Below the pieces are notes generated by a model that did no database searches, was not told the DNA's origin, and saw only the letters and a program-made list of their open reading frames with translations. Below, piece after piece: positions 46,858-56,480 of a stretch of DNA of 64,000 bases. This DNA is from Caldilineaceae bacterium (lineage in GTDB: Bacteria > Chloroflexota > Anaerolineae > Caldilineales > Caldilineaceae). The stretch is from NCBI GenBank assembly GCA_026645575.1, contig JAPKMW010000037.1:1-64000 (forward strand). The letters run 5' to 3'. The translations under genes and the position numbers were made by a program. Each line of letters begins with the position of its first letter. The stretch's first letter is position 1.

Positions 46858-47199
46858 ATGACAATCCGCGAAGGTTTTGTCCTCTTTTTCGCCATTGTCG
46901 GGGTCGCCTTTATGATGATTAGCGCCATTGGCATCCTGCGCTTGCCCGATATGTATACACGGATGCACGCTGCCGGCAAAGCCGCCACCCTGGGCGTGAT
47001 CTGTGTGTTGCTGGCCGCCGGTCTCTACTATCCTGATCACTTGCTCCGCATGATCTTGTTGATTGTCTTTTTTTTCCTCACCGCGCCGATTGCCACGACG
47101 ACGATGGCGCGCGCCGCCTATCGCACCGCAAAAGAAGAGCGACGCTTTGTGTTGAATTATGATGCGATGGCGCAGGAAGATGACAGGATGACAGGGTAA
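46858..47199 (+). CDS. mrpG: Mrp antiporter subunit G
   Basis: 113 residues, three membrane segments, with the MrpG signature GILRLPDMYTRMHAAGKAATLG. The gene ends the A-B-C-D-E-F-G operon, so all seven subunits of a group 1 Mrp complex are present. A run of GAAGACAG repeats and then an IS982 element follow. Confidence 0.92.
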   Translation: MTIREGFVLFFAIVGVAFMMISAIGILRLPDMYTRMHAAGKAATLGVICVLLAAGLYYPDHLLRMILLIVFFFLTAPIATTTMARAAYRTAKEERRFVLNYDAMAQEDDRMTG

Positions 47200-47222
47200 C
47201 TGGAAGACAGAAGACAGAAGAG

Positions 47223-47227
47223 TAGTA
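47223..47227. repeat. Left target-site duplication (TAGTA) of the IS unit
   Basis: TAGTA here matches TAGTA at 48368-48372, immediately outside the outer ACCTGAGTTCGG end and the right end. This indicates that the whole 47228-48367 segment moved as one unit. Confidence 0.6.
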
Positions 47228-48367
47228 ACCTGAGTTCGGGGTTAGCCAAAGACCTCCGCGCCCGAGGGGCACCCGTGGGCAGAGAATCCGCGTTAGCCGC
47301 CGCTTCGTGTACCCACCGCCCGGAGGTCTTTGGCGGGTATACCCACGAAACGTCGAATGCACGTTAATAACCTGAGTTCGGAGTAAAAAAGGAGACAAAC
47401 ACCTCCGTGCGTTGGTAAAATACGAGTGACGAAATCGTTAGACCAAAGCAAGAAAGGTGTTCTCCATGAGTTTACTCGAAATGTTCTATAATGTCGATAC
47501 CTTTTGTGTGCAAATGCCAAAACAAGCGGAAAGTCATCAAATCGGTAGCGGGAAACGTGGCCCCCAAGCCGGGTTATGCCTGAGTGAAATCATGACGATT
47601 CTGATCCACTTTCATCAATCGCACTACCGCGACTTTAAAGCGTATTACACCGACCATGTTTGTGAACACTTGCGGGACGAGTTTCCTGGTTTGGTCAGTT
47701 ACACGCGCTTTGTCGAGTTGATCCCCAGTGCATTAGCCCCCATGACCCTTTATTTGCTCTCCCGCCTGGGCCAAACGCGGGGGATCGCCTTCATCGACTC
47801 GACGCCGATCCCCGTCTGTCATAACAAACGGATTTTCCATCACAAAGTCTTTGATGGTTTAGCCGCCCGCGGCAAGAGTTCCCTTGGCTACTTTTGGGGC
47901 TTCAAACTCCACCTGGTCGTCAATGATCAAGGCGAATTATTGTCCTTTGTACTCTCCCCAGGCAATGTGGATGACCGTAAACCCGTACCCACGTTGACGA
48001 AACGGCTGTGGGGCAAACTCTTTGGCGATAGAGGCTACATTTCTCAACCGCTCTTTGAGCAACTCTTTGACCAAGGCATTCAGCTTATTACCATGCCCAA
48101 GAAAAAGAAGAAGACCCCGGAGACCCGCCTCCTACCGCTTCTCGATAAGGTGCTGGCTCGCAAACGGTCGATCATCGAAACGATTAACGACCAACTCAAA
48201 AATGTCGCCCAAATTGCCCATACCCGTCACCGCAGTCCAACCAATTTCCTGGTCAATCTCATTGGTGGCTTACTGGCTTATACCTTTCAGCCCAAAAAGC
48301 CGGCTTTGCACTTTCAACATGACGAGTTAGCTCTCCTCCCCTCTCTCGTTTAATTCCGAACTCAGGT
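47228..48367 (+). mobile_element. IS982-family element with a duplicated left end
   Basis: The right terminal repeat (complement of ACCTGAGTTCGGA at 48355-48367) matches two left-side copies: an inner one at 47370-47382, which gives a normal 998-bp IS982, and an outer one at 47228-47239. The extra 142 bases hold a 14-bp inverted repeat, GCCAAAGACCTCCG at 47245-47258 with its complement at 47321-47334. The 5-base duplication TAGTA flanks the outer version. The element follows mrpG and interrupts no recognised gene. Confidence 0.85.
47466..48353 (+). CDS. IS982-family transposase
   Basis: 295 residues, full length for the family. The DDE triad is readable: Asp in AFIDSTPIPVCHNKRI, Asp in LFGDRGYIS, and Glu in SIIETINDQLKN. 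The N-terminal half is the IS982-type helical DNA-binding region. ATG at 47466 is preceded by AAAGGTG. An in-frame ATG at 47457 is possible. The frame is intact and ends just before the right terminal repeat, so the element may be active. Confidence 0.92.
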   Translation: MSLLEMFYNVDTFCVQMPKQAESHQIGSGKRGPQAGLCLSEIMTILIHFHQSHYRDFKAYYTDHVCEHLRDEFPGLVSYTRFVELIPSALAPMTLYLLSRLGQTRGIAFIDSTPIPVCHNKRIFHHKVFDGLAARGKSSLGYFWGFKLHLVVNDQGELLSFVLSPGNVDDRKPVPTLTKRLWGKLFGDRGYISQPLFEQLFDQGIQLITMPKKKKKTPETRLLPLLDKVLARKRSIIETINDQLKNVAQIAHTRHRSPTNFLVNLIGGLLAYTFQPKKPALHFQHDELALLPSLV

Positions 48368-48450
48368 TAGTAGAATGATAAACAATGAAAAAGCAAAAGC
48401 TTGCGCATAGATATACGCCCACGACGGCAACAGATCAAGGGCCAAGAGTG

Positions 48451-48648
48451 TACCATTGAATGGTACAGGGATACAGACACGGATGTAGGGAACATGGAGC
48501 GACGTTATGCCTTGTGCGATCATCGGGGTACAGACGCGGATGTAGGCAACGCCGATCATCGCTCTATGCTGTACGATGGGCGTTCCTTGCATCCGCGTCT
48601 GTATCACTTCTGGACAATCTGCGTTGCCTACATCCGCGTCTGTATCCC
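48451..48648. repeat. Cluster of direct and inverted ACAGACGCGGATGTAGG repeats
   Basis: Related units lie at 48468-48493, 48527-48551 and, inverted, at 48587-48606 and 48622-48648. The second and fourth are complementary over about 25 bases. A 15-base dyad TACCATTGAATGGTA is at 48451-48465. The cluster lies at the 3' end of the minus-strand gene at 48652, next to the IS. Confidence 0.7.
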
Positions 48649-48651
48649 TTC

Positions 48652-49446
48652 TTACTGATGAATCAGCGGCAAGTAATATTCATCTGGGATCTGGGCGCGG
48701 TTCAACGGTCCGCGGTAGACAATAAAGACCCACTCGGCATGAGCCAACTCTTCGAGCGGATCTGCATAACCGGTGGCGGGGCGGTAGAGGAAAGCATGGG
48801 TTGCAAAGGGCTGTTGGGCTAGATCGTGAAGCAGATTCAAATTGGCAATGGTGGACCAGGCGGCTTCGGCAGTAATGGTCATCCATTCAGTCTGGGCAAC
48901 CGTTGCCAAGGCGGCGGGGGGCGGAACAGCAGTGGGGAGGCGGGTTAAAGCCGCAACCGGCAACGGCTGGCGGGGGAAAGGGCGCACGCCCTGTCCCATC
49001 CAGAGCGATTCACCGGCAAAGATCGGTTGGCCCAGACAAGGGGTTAAAAGTGCCTGTGCCGTAAAGTCGCCAAGATGGATCGACCAGGCGAACAAGGCGT
49101 CGAACCAAGTCGTTGTTTCGGGCAAGCGACTGCCCGCTTGCAAAGCGAACGCCAAATATTCGCCGGTCAGCGTATTGCTAATAGCGGCACGTGCATTCAA
49201 CCTGAGGGTGGTGGCAGGAAGTGCAGTTTGGCAAGGCGGCTCCTGCAAAAAATAGGCTTCTTTGACGCCACTCCCGGCATAATCCACAATAAAAAGCGCC
49301 AGGTTATTCTGGTTGGGGTCAATGTTCCAGGCCGGCGTTGGCGCCGGCGGCACCGTTTGGGCGTGGGCGGCAGCCACCCAGCGGTTATCGGCGGCTTGTC
49401 CCGCCAGCCATAAGAGAGCGATAACGGTGAGTAGGAAAATTCGCAT
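48652..49446 (-). CDS. Secreted protein with LPL-type C-terminal tail
   Basis: 264 residues. A signal peptide with cleavage after VAAAHA is followed by a Pro-rich stretch. The body contains Cys in EPPCQTAL and LTPCLGQP that may pair. No family is recognised. The last eight residues, YYLPLIHQ, resemble the ends of the other large secreted proteins in this window (FLPVAVK at 54312 and FLPLVSTQ at 59803). Confidence 0.65.
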   Translation of the reverse strand: MRIFLLTVIALLWLAGQAADNRWVAAAHAQTVPPAPTPAWNIDPNQNNLALFIVDYAGSGVKEAYFLQEPPCQTALPATTLRLNARAAISNTLTGEYLAFALQAGSRLPETTTWFDALFAWSIHLGDFTAQALLTPCLGQPIFAGESLWMGQGVRPFPRQPLPVAALTRLPTAVPPPAALATVAQTEWMTITAEAAWSTIANLNLLHDLAQQPFATHAFLYRPATGYADPLEELAHAEWVFIVYRGPLNRAQIPDEYYLPLIHQ

Positions 49447-49476
49447 AAGGAGCTATCGGGTGAACTTCACGGCTCG

Positions 49477-50016
49477 CTAGACTGGTTTGTTGGCTATGGT
49501 GCGTAATGCCCCATAGCCAGGGTAGGCTGGTAGCCGTCGTCCCCGCTTGCTGTTCGGTTGATGGGTAGTTGTCACAGCGGGCAGGGCACGATCGCCATTA
49601 GTGAAATCATCGCGCCGAGGAGCGCTAGTCAGCAGATTCTCGATGAGGGGAATTAGTTGGTGCATAAAGTAGGCCGACTGACGCTCTAAGCGCACCAGCG
49701 GAAGCCCAACTTCTGCACAGAGTTGGGCGATTCGCTCCGAACAATCGCTCTGACTGGCGCGCAGCGCACTATCAGCGAAGAGGATGATCGCCAACGGACG
49801 CATCGAATCGCGCTCACACAGCACAAAATCGACGCGCTGATTCGCCAGTGTTCCCCACTCGCTCTCGGTAGAATGATAAACGGGTGCGGTGAAAAGATCA
49901 CCCAGATTGATTTTAGTAAAGAGAAGCGCCCGTTGGCAAAGGACGCCACTGAGCGCACGGTAGAGTGATTGCTCAATCGGGTCTAACATACTTTCGCGAA
50001 TGGTATATGAGTGCAT
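49477..50016 (-). CDS. DUF2726-like protein (restriction-endonuclease-like fold)
   Basis: 179 residues. The segment from LDPIEQSLYRALSGVL through LLFTKINLGDL to RVDFVLCERDSMRPLAIIL and GLPLVRL follows DUF2726, a small PD-(D/E)XK-like domain often fused to topoisomerase zinc fingers. The position that is usually an acidic-rich LDDSSH here reads FADSALR, so catalysis is doubtful. The last 40 residues are basic and unrelated. AGGAAA precedes ATG by 9 bases. Confidence 0.7.
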   Translation of the reverse strand: MHSYTIRESMLDPIEQSLYRALSGVLCQRALLFTKINLGDLFTAPVYHSTESEWGTLANQRVDFVLCERDSMRPLAIILFADSALRASQSDCSERIAQLCAEVGLPLVRLERQSAYFMHQLIPLIENLLTSAPRRDDFTNGDRALPAVTTTHQPNSKRGRRLPAYPGYGALRTIANKPV

Positions 50017-50063
50017 TCTGCATTTCCTATAGTGATAAGAAGGATAGTGGGTAACTATTCAGC

Positions 50064-50104
50064 CCGCCCCTAGCCACACCCCGAAGGGGTGTGGCTAGGG
50101 GCGG
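50064..50104. repeat. Perfect 19-bp hairpin with 3-base loop
   Basis: The arms at 50064-50082 and 50086-50104 are exact complements around GAA. It lies upstream of both the minus-strand DUF2726 gene and the plus-strand adhesin gene, so it is not a gene-end terminator. The remaining 266 bases to 50370 are AT-rich and hold no gene. Confidence 0.8.
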
Positions 50105-50370
50105 AGTAGTTATGATACTTGTTCAGTGACGCTCTGCGATACTTATACTATCCTTGTAAGTTGTTATTAATCTAGTAGTAGAGTAACATACAAATGCTAA
50201 TACGAGAACCGCCATTTGGCGTATCTATCGCTGTTCGGGTGAGCCATTAGGCAATTTTTGTAATCAGTCAAAAGTCTTGTATGATATGCAGGCAATAATA
50301 TTTTCCATATAACCTGACTATATTTTAATCTGATTTAATCTTCATCCTCAGATCGTATCAGGAGCCATCT

Positions 50371-53300
50371 ATGCATCGAAGAGAGCCATTCATTGCCGCC
50401 CTACCATCGCACGTTGTTCCCGCGTTTCGTGTACCCGTCCGTATGCGCACGGTTCAGCAAGTTCGTACTCTGTCGCATTGTTGCAAACTCATGACCAACG
50501 CACTTTTGTTCGCATTTGTGTGCCAACTTGTGACCATCTACAGCGGCGCCTCCCCCATTGTCCAGGCTGCGGCCTGTACCGGCAGCAGCATTACCGGTGT
50601 GGTCTTTCGTGATTACAATGCCAATGGCGTACAAGATAACGGCGCCGGCGGTATCACCGAGCCGGGCCTAGGCGGCATTGTCGTTACTGCCTATGATGCC
50701 AATGGTACAGTCGCTTCCTGTGAATCAACCGCCACCGGCGCCTATGGCATTGATCCTGTTGGCGCCTTTCCCGTGCGCTTGGAATTCACCCTGCCGGCAG
50801 ATGGTTCACTTAACTTCCTCAAGCCCGGCGCCGTTGGCAGCAATGGCCGCTCGACCGTGACCTTTGTCAATGCGTCTACGGCTAATCTCAACACCGGTTT
50901 TGCCGCCCCCGCTGACTTCTGTGGCGCGACGCCCTCACCTGATCTGGCAACCTCGTGCTTTGTCTTTGGTGAACAGAATGACAACCCCAATGGCGTCAAC
51001 AAAGACAAAAGCGTTATGTTCGCTTTTCCCTATGGCGCCGGCAGTACTAACCCAGAGGATGCGCCGGCCGTCCGCACCCCGCTACCCACCGTGCGTGCTG
51101 TTGCCAAACAGATCGGCAGCGTTTGGGGGCTGGCTTGGAATCCACAAAGCCAAACCCTCTATGCCGCCGCCTTTATGAAACGTCATGCTGGCTTTGGGCC
51201 GGGTGGGCCGGGCGCCATTTATCAGATCACAGCCGGCGGCGCGGCGCTTTTCCATAACTTTGGCGCACTGGCCGGCGCTGATCCGCACCCCCAACCGGGG
51301 CAGACCTGCCTTTCGCCGGGGCATAATCCCAATAACAGCAACGACAACTGTTGGCTCAATGACACAAATTCCTTTGATCGCGTTGGCAAGGTTGGCTTTG
51401 GCGACCTTGACATTGCTGACGATTTCAGCACGTTGTATACAGTGAATTTGGCCGACAAAACATTGCTGTCGATTCCGACTGCCAATCCGGCTGGTGCAGC
51501 AACCTTTACCCTGCCGACGCCAGCCAATTGTCCAGCGGTGGATGTGCGCCCCTTTGGGCTAGGCGTCAAGGATGGCAAGGTCTATGTCGGTATGGTTTGT
51601 TCGGCTGAATCGACCCAGAATCGCGCCAATCTACGTGCGTATGTCTACACCTTTACCGGCGGCGCCTTTAGTGCAACGCCAGTTTTAGAGGCTGATCTAA
51701 CCTACAATCGTGGTTCAGGCAATTTGCAATGGCAATATTGGCTCAATCGCACCTCCTTCAACAGAAACGACGTTAACCAGGCGGGCGGCAAGTGGGCGCA
51801 ACCTTCACTGGCTGATATTGTTTTTGATGGCAATGCCATGATTCTGGGGTTGCGCGACCGCAATGCTGATCAATTTGGCACCGTGGCCGGCGGCCCGGAT
51901 CCGAGTGATCCCGCCAACTACACAGCCTTTTCTCGTGGCGATATTTTACGCGCCTGCGCCAATGGTAGCGGCGGCTGGCAACTGGAAAGCAATGGTTCCT
52001 GTGGCGGTGTGACCACTCCCGGCGCCGGTAATGGGCAAGGCCCCGGCGGTGGCGAGTACTATTATCGGGATCAGCAATTCATCCCTGCTCACAGCGAGAC
52101 CACCCTCGGCGGTCATCTCCAGATCCCCGGTCTACCGGATGTGGTTTCATTGATCTACAACCCGATCGAAGGCGCGGCTAACGACGCACGCAGCGATGCA
52201 GGGGTCAAGTGGTATAACAACCAAACCGGCGCTGTTACCCGTTCCTATCTACTCTATGATGGCAGCGGTGAAATTGCCTTTTTCGACAAAGCCAACGGTC
52301 TAGGTGATCTGGAAGCGCTCTGCCCGGCAGCGCCATTGGAAATCGGCAATCGCGTCTGGCGCGATGAGGATGGCGACGGCGTCCAAGACCCTGGCGAACC
52401 AGGGCTGGATGGGGTAACGGTGGAACTCTATCGCGATGGCGTCCTGGTCGGTACGACAACCACAGCCAATGGCGGTCAATATCTCTTCAATGACAGCAAT
52501 GTCAATCTGAATGGCGCCGGCGGCATTGTGGCCGGTCTTTGCGGTCCGAACGGCGCCGCCGTCTATGAAGTGCGCATCCCCAATGTAACCGGCGGCACTC
52601 AGCAACCACCGCTGGCTGGGTTGACGCTCACCCAGGGCAACAACGGCGGCGTCACCAATGGCGACCTGCGCGACTCCAACGGCACGCTGGTCGGCACGGG
52701 GGCGGTCTACGCCATTCCTTGTAGCGATCTCTCCGCGCCGGGCTTCAACAATCACACCTACGATTTCGGCTTCACGCCGGCCCAGGCCGCAACCCACTCA
52801 TTGGGCAACTATATCTGGATCGACGCTAATAATGACGGTTTGGTTACGGCCAATGAATTGCCTGTGCCCAATGGGGTGGTGGTTGAACTGTTAACCGCCG
52901 CCGGCACGCCAACCGGCCAAACCACATCCACGGCCAGTGGCTTCTATCTCTTTAGCGGCCTGACAGCGGGCAGCTATCGCGTGCGCCTGGCCGCCAGTAA
53001 CTTCCAACCCGGCGGCTTATTGGCCAGTTATACCAGCAGCACTGGCGCCGGCCAGGAAGCCAACCCCGACGCCAATGGCGATCAGAATGACAACGGCCTG
53101 GATAGCGGCGTGCCGGCCACCGACGGCATTGTGAGCAACGTCGTCACCCTGGGCAGCGATGAGCCGACCGGCGAGACCCCAACCGCCAACGGTGCGCCGG
53201 GCAACGATGGCGCCGGCACAGCAGACGCCAACAGTAATCTGACCGTGGACTTTGGTTTGGTGCCGCCCCCGGTTGAATTGGTCGCCATCGGCAACGTGGT

Positions 53301-54312
53301 CTTCCGCGATCTCAACAACAACGGGCGCATTGACGGCAGCGAAAGCGGTATTAACGGCGTGCAAGTGGCGCTCTTCCCCGCCGGCGCCGACCCACTGACG
53401 ACGGCGCCTATCGCCACGGCTACCACCAGTGGTGGCGGCTTCTATCTCTTTGATAATTTGACGCCCGGCCAATACTTTGTCTACCTCACGCCTGGTAACT
53501 TCCAGAGCAACGGGGTGTTGGCGGGCTATCTCTCCTCCACCGGCAGCGGCGCAAGCGACAGCGACGACGACAATGTCGATGAGAATGGCATCGACGGCCC
53601 CGATCTGGCGACCAATGGTGTGCGCAGCATTGTCTATGATCTCCAACCCAACAGTGAACCGACCGGCGAGACCGGCGCCGGCGGCTATAGCGGCGCTCTT
53701 GACGATAACAATGTTAATCTGACCGCCGACTTTGGCGTCTACATGCCACTCAGCCTGGGCAATCGTGTCTGGCGCGATGACGGTGTCGGTGGTGGCGTCA
53801 TCAACAACGGTGTCTTGGATGGGGCTGAACAGGGCATTACCGGTGTGGTGGTCCGTCTGCTGGATAGCGCGGGTAATCCAGTGTTGGGCGCCAATGGTCA
53901 ACCGTTGGTGACAACTACCGATGCGCAGGGCTACTACTTCTTTAGCAACCTCTTGCCGGGCGCCTACATTGTGCTGATCGATGCCGGTAACTTTGCTGTT
54001 GGCGGACCACTCCATGATCTCAATAGCAGCGACCCGACCGAAAGCACGCCGGATAGTGATGGGGATATGAATGACAATGGGATCAATGTTCCCGATCCGG
54101 CAGCCACGGGCATTCGGAGCGGCGTGGTGACGCTGGCCTATAACACAGAACCAACCAACGAAACTGATCTCGGTCCCGTTGGGGCCGTTCAGGCGCCCAA
54201 CACTAATAACTTGACGGTTGACTTTGGTTTCTTCCGCACGCCGACTAATGAGGAAGAGGGACAGGAACCAACCGGTTTGCGTCGGCTCTTCCTGCCGGTA
54301 GCTGTTAAGTAG
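50371..54312 (+). CDS. Large secreted SdrD-type (Cna-B-like) repeat protein
   Basis: 1313 residues. A cytosolic N-terminus of about 42 residues precedes the signal/membrane segment (LLFAFVCQLVTIYSGA). Five SdrD B-like domains begin near 68, 657, 809, 971 and 1127, each with the pattern GNxVWRDxxxDGxxD (e.g. IGNRVWRDEDGDGVQD), which binds calcium in the S. aureus protein. Residues about 175-650 form a separate beta-rich domain (VWGLAWNPQSQTLYAAAFM), propeller-like. The end is RRLFLPVAVK after an acidic linker. Likely a cell-surface adhesin or stalk. AGGAG lies 7 bases before ATG. Confidence 0.85.
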   Translation: MHRREPFIAALPSHVVPAFRVPVRMRTVQQVRTLSHCCKLMTNALLFAFVCQLVTIYSGASPIVQAAACTGSSITGVVFRDYNANGVQDNGAGGITEPGLGGIVVTAYDANGTVASCESTATGAYGIDPVGAFPVRLEFTLPADGSLNFLKPGAVGSNGRSTVTFVNASTANLNTGFAAPADFCGATPSPDLATSCFVFGEQNDNPNGVNKDKSVMFAFPYGAGSTNPEDAPAVRTPLPTVRAVAKQIGSVWGLAWNPQSQTLYAAAFMKRHAGFGPGGPGAIYQITAGGAALFHNFGALAGADPHPQPGQTCLSPGHNPNNSNDNCWLNDTNSFDRVGKVGFGDLDIADDFSTLYTVNLADKTLLSIPTANPAGAATFTLPTPANCPAVDVRPFGLGVKDGKVYVGMVCSAESTQNRANLRAYVYTFTGGAFSATPVLEADLTYNRGSGNLQWQYWLNRTSFNRNDVNQAGGKWAQPSLADIVFDGNAMILGLRDRNADQFGTVAGGPDPSDPANYTAFSRGDILRACANGSGGWQLESNGSCGGVTTPGAGNGQGPGGGEYYYRDQQFIPAHSETTLGGHLQIPGLPDVVSLIYNPIEGAANDARSDAGVKWYNNQTGAVTRSYLLYDGSGEIAFFDKANGLGDLEALCPAAPLEIGNRVWRDEDGDGVQDPGEPGLDGVTVELYRDGVLVGTTTTANGGQYLFNDSNVNLNGAGGIVAGLCGPNGAAVYEVRIPNVTGGTQQPPLAGLTLTQGNNGGVTNGDLRDSNGTLVGTGAVYAIPCSDLSAPGFNNHTYDFGFTPAQAATHSLGNYIWIDANNDGLVTANELPVPNGVVVELLTAAGTPTGQTTSTASGFYLFSGLTAGSYRVRLAASNFQPGGLLASYTSSTGAGQEANPDANGDQNDNGLDSGVPATDGIVSNVVTLGSDEPTGETPTANGAPGNDGAGTADANSNLTVDFGLVPPPVELVAIGNVVFRDLNNNGRIDGSESGINGVQVALFPAGADPLTTAPIATATTSGGGFYLFDNLTPGQYFVYLTPGNFQSNGVLAGYLSSTGSGASDSDDDNVDENGIDGPDLATNGVRSIVYDLQPNSEPTGETGAGGYSGALDDNNVNLTADFGVYMPLSLGNRVWRDDGVGGGVINNGVLDGAEQGITGVVVRLLDSAGNPVLGANGQPLVTTTDAQGYYFFSNLLPGAYIVLIDAGNFAVGGPLHDLNSSDPTESTPDSDGDMNDNGINVPDPAATGIRSGVVTLAYNTEPTNETDLGPVGAVQAPNTNNLTVDFGFFRTPTNEEEGQEPTGLRRLFLPVAVK

Positions 54313-54331
54313 GCGGCCACTCATCACTTCT

Positions 54332-54390
54332 GCTCATGGCGAGTCCGTGCCTCGTCCTAGATTGCTGCGAGTCACGGACTCGCCATGAGC
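54332..54390. repeat. 23-bp palindrome, GTCCGTGAC family copy 2
   Basis: The arms at 54332-54354 and 54368-54390 pair with one mismatch. It shares GAGTCCGTG and the complementary CGAGTCACGGACTC with the copy at 39992-40050. It lies between the ends of the adhesin gene and the convergent oxidoreductase gene. Confidence 0.8.
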
Positions 54391-54409
54391 GGGGAGTTGG
54401 TTCTAGATG

Positions 54410-55426
54410 CTACGCTGCGTAAACCGGCTTGCCCCCTTGCGCCGCCGACGCCTGGATCATATCCCACAAGCGCGCCATGCGCAGCCCCACTTCCGGCGGA
54501 CAGGGGTTCGCCATTTCCCCGTTGCGCACACGCAGGAAGGTCTCCCACTGGCCCAAGGATGGCGGCACCGGTACAGGCGCCAGGTCATCCTCGCCGTTGC
54601 GTTGCAGTTCCAGCCGTTCGCCCCAGATGCCCGTGCGCAGAATGGCGTCGGTGCAGAAGAAGCGTACATCCGAATGGCAGGACTTAATGGCGTCGCCACA
54701 GGCGCTCAGGGTGACAAAGGCGCCGGCACGGGTGCGCGCCATCACCGAACCCAGAATATCGACCGGCGTCCCCCGGTTGTCCAGCCAGGCCGCCACCTCG
54801 ACAAAATCATCGTTGACCAGATCAGAGACGGTGTTCAACATGTGGGCGCCGGTGTCAAAGAGGAAGCCGCCGCCCGACATGGCCGGGTTCTGCCGCCAGG
54901 TGTTCAGCGTGCCTAATTTCCAACTTTGCCAGGCCACGGCATGAACATTCATAATGGCGCCCAACGAGCCGGAGTGTAACAACTCCGCCGCCTTGCGGAT
55001 TTGCGGGGAAAGACTGCCGTTAAAGGAGACAACCAACAGCCGCCCCGTGCGGTCGCGGGTGGCGATCAGATCCACGGCCTCGGCGCCATTCATCACCATT
55101 GGCTTTTCCAACAGCACATCGACGCCGGCTTCGAGACACGCCTTGGCCTGGCTGTGATGCAACACATGGGGCGTGATGATAAAAGCGGCGTCCAACTCGT
55201 CGCCGTGTTTTGCCAACAGCGTTTCCAGATCTGGCTCATTGGGCGGCGGCGTGATGCCAAACTCTTCCATCTTCTCACAAAAGAGTTCATACGCCTGACC
55301 GGAGGGTTCGCAGACCCAGGCGATTTCGGTGGTATCCTGCTGTTTGGCAATGCGCGTCGTATGGTGGCGCGCCATCCCCCCTGTGCCGACCATGACCAGA
55401 CGGACACGGTTACTCTTGGTACTCAT
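54410..55426 (-). CDS. Gfo/Idh/MocA-family oxidoreductase
   Basis: 338 residues. An N-terminal Rossmann domain ([15 protein letters not shown]) is followed by the family motif ending in [12 protein letters not shown] (the EKP Lys) and an alpha/beta substrate domain with [15 protein letters not shown], containing the conserved Asp-x-x-x-His. Members oxidise or epimerise sugars and inositols with NAD(P). No neighbouring sugar gene narrows the substrate. ATG at 55426. It converges with the adhesin gene. Confidence 0.9.
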   Translation of the reverse strand: MSTKSNRVRLVMVGTGGMARHHTTRIAKQQDTTEIAWVCEPSGQAYELFCEKMEEFGITPPPNEPDLETLLAKHGDELDAAFIITPHVLHHSQAKACLEAGVDVLLEKPMVMNGAEAVDLIATRDRTGRLLVVSFNGSLSPQIRKAAELLHSGSLGAIMNVHAVAWQSWKLGTLNTWRQNPAMSGGGFLFDTGAHMLNTVSDLVNDDFVEVAAWLDNRGTPVDILGSVMARTRAGAFVTLSACGDAIKSCHSDVRFFCTDAILRTGIWGERLELQRNGEDDLAPVPVPPSLGQWETFLRVRNGEMANPCPPEVGLRMARLWDMIQASAAQGGKPVYAA

Positions 55427-55809
55427 TGATAGCTCTCCCTTTGTCGGTAAGGCCGCGTCGAAATCAACGTGATACGTGTTGCGTGTTGCGTGAACTGCGC
55501 AGTCGAGAACATCCAGTTGATTCGGGCGTTTGACCTTGGTTAGTTATGGTTACAAATGCGCATAGTGCCATAGGCGGGCGGCTTTGTCCAGTTAGGCGCA
55601 GCCGTTTTCGGTCGATTTGGGCGACTGTGCCGCCTGAGCTACCTCTGAATTTGATCGGAAGCGCGCTTCGCCTTACAATGGAAGGATGCAGAGGCGGTCG
55701 TCCGCAGTCGTGTGGTTGTATAGTCGTGTAGTCTCTTATAAGGGCAAGCGCGTACTCCGGCGTCAGTCTACGGCAAATTTTTGCAGAGAATTGGTTAGAA
55801 ATTATAAAC
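55427..55809. other. Intergenic region with GTGTTGC repeats
   Basis: ACGTGTTGCGTGTTGCGTG and the bases after it (55476-55498 region) are the complement of the right arm of the palindrome at 36114-36196. No complete arm partner is seen nearby. The remaining 300 bases hold no gene that I can support. Confidence 0.45.
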
Positions 55810-56475
55810 ATGGTGACGTCAAAAATCATATTAGCGTCCGGTAGTCCACGTCGGCAACAATTTTTACGGGAGTTGGGCCTGCCCTTTGTGGTTCAGGTTG
55901 CCAACATTGATGAGACGCCGCAGCCGGCAGAAGCGCCCATCGCGCTGGCATTGCGATTGGCGACCACGAAAGCAAAGGCGGTAGCCACCCGGTTGGACAC
56001 CACGGAACATGACTATGTCATCATCGCGGCAGACACCGTTGTGGCGCTAGGGCAAGAATTGCTGGGCAAACCGGTAGATGACGCCGATGCAACCCAGATG
56101 TTGACCGCCCTGCGCGACCGCCCCCACGAAGTCCACACCGGTGTCAGTGTGTTGCGCTGGCCGGATGGTGAACAGCAGAGTTGCGTCAATACGACCCAGG
56201 TGCAGATGCGCAATTATAGCGACGCTGAGATCGCCGCCTATGTTGCCACCGGTGATCCGCTTGATAAAGCGGGCGGCTATGCCATCCAGCACCCCGACTT
56301 TGCCCCCGTCTGCGCCCTGAATGGCTGTATGGCCGGCGTCATCGGCCTGCCGCTGGGTGATCTACGTACTTTGTTAAAAACTGTCGGCGTCGATGTGACC
56401 GCGGCGATCCCGCCGGTTTGTCGTCGCCAGACAGCGTTTGCGTGTTGTCAGGAATCAGATAAAGAGAAGGGGTAA
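55810..56475 (+). CDS. maf: Maf-family nucleotide pyrophosphatase
   Basis: 221 residues. The phosphate-binding [10 protein letters not shown] is at the N-terminus. The catalytic Asp is in [16 protein letters not shown], and [13 protein letters not shown] is the conserved third motif. Maf proteins hydrolyse non-canonical or modified nucleoside triphosphates. The C-terminal 30 residues extend beyond the common core and are Cys-containing. It is followed 6 bases later by rsgA. Confidence 0.92.
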   Translation: MVTSKIILASGSPRRQQFLRELGLPFVVQVANIDETPQPAEAPIALALRLATTKAKAVATRLDTTEHDYVIIAADTVVALGQELLGKPVDDADATQMLTALRDRPHEVHTGVSVLRWPDGEQQSCVNTTQVQMRNYSDAEIAAYVATGDPLDKAGGYAIQHPDFAPVCALNGCMAGVIGLPLGDLRTLLKTVGVDVTAAIPPVCRRQTAFACCQESDKEKG

Positions 56476-56480
56476 AGCCT

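Noticed and set aside
53017..54327. 436-codon open frame opposite the SdrD-type protein
   Set aside because: It mirrors the repetitive GC-rich adhesin sequence. No family motifs or start signals are present.
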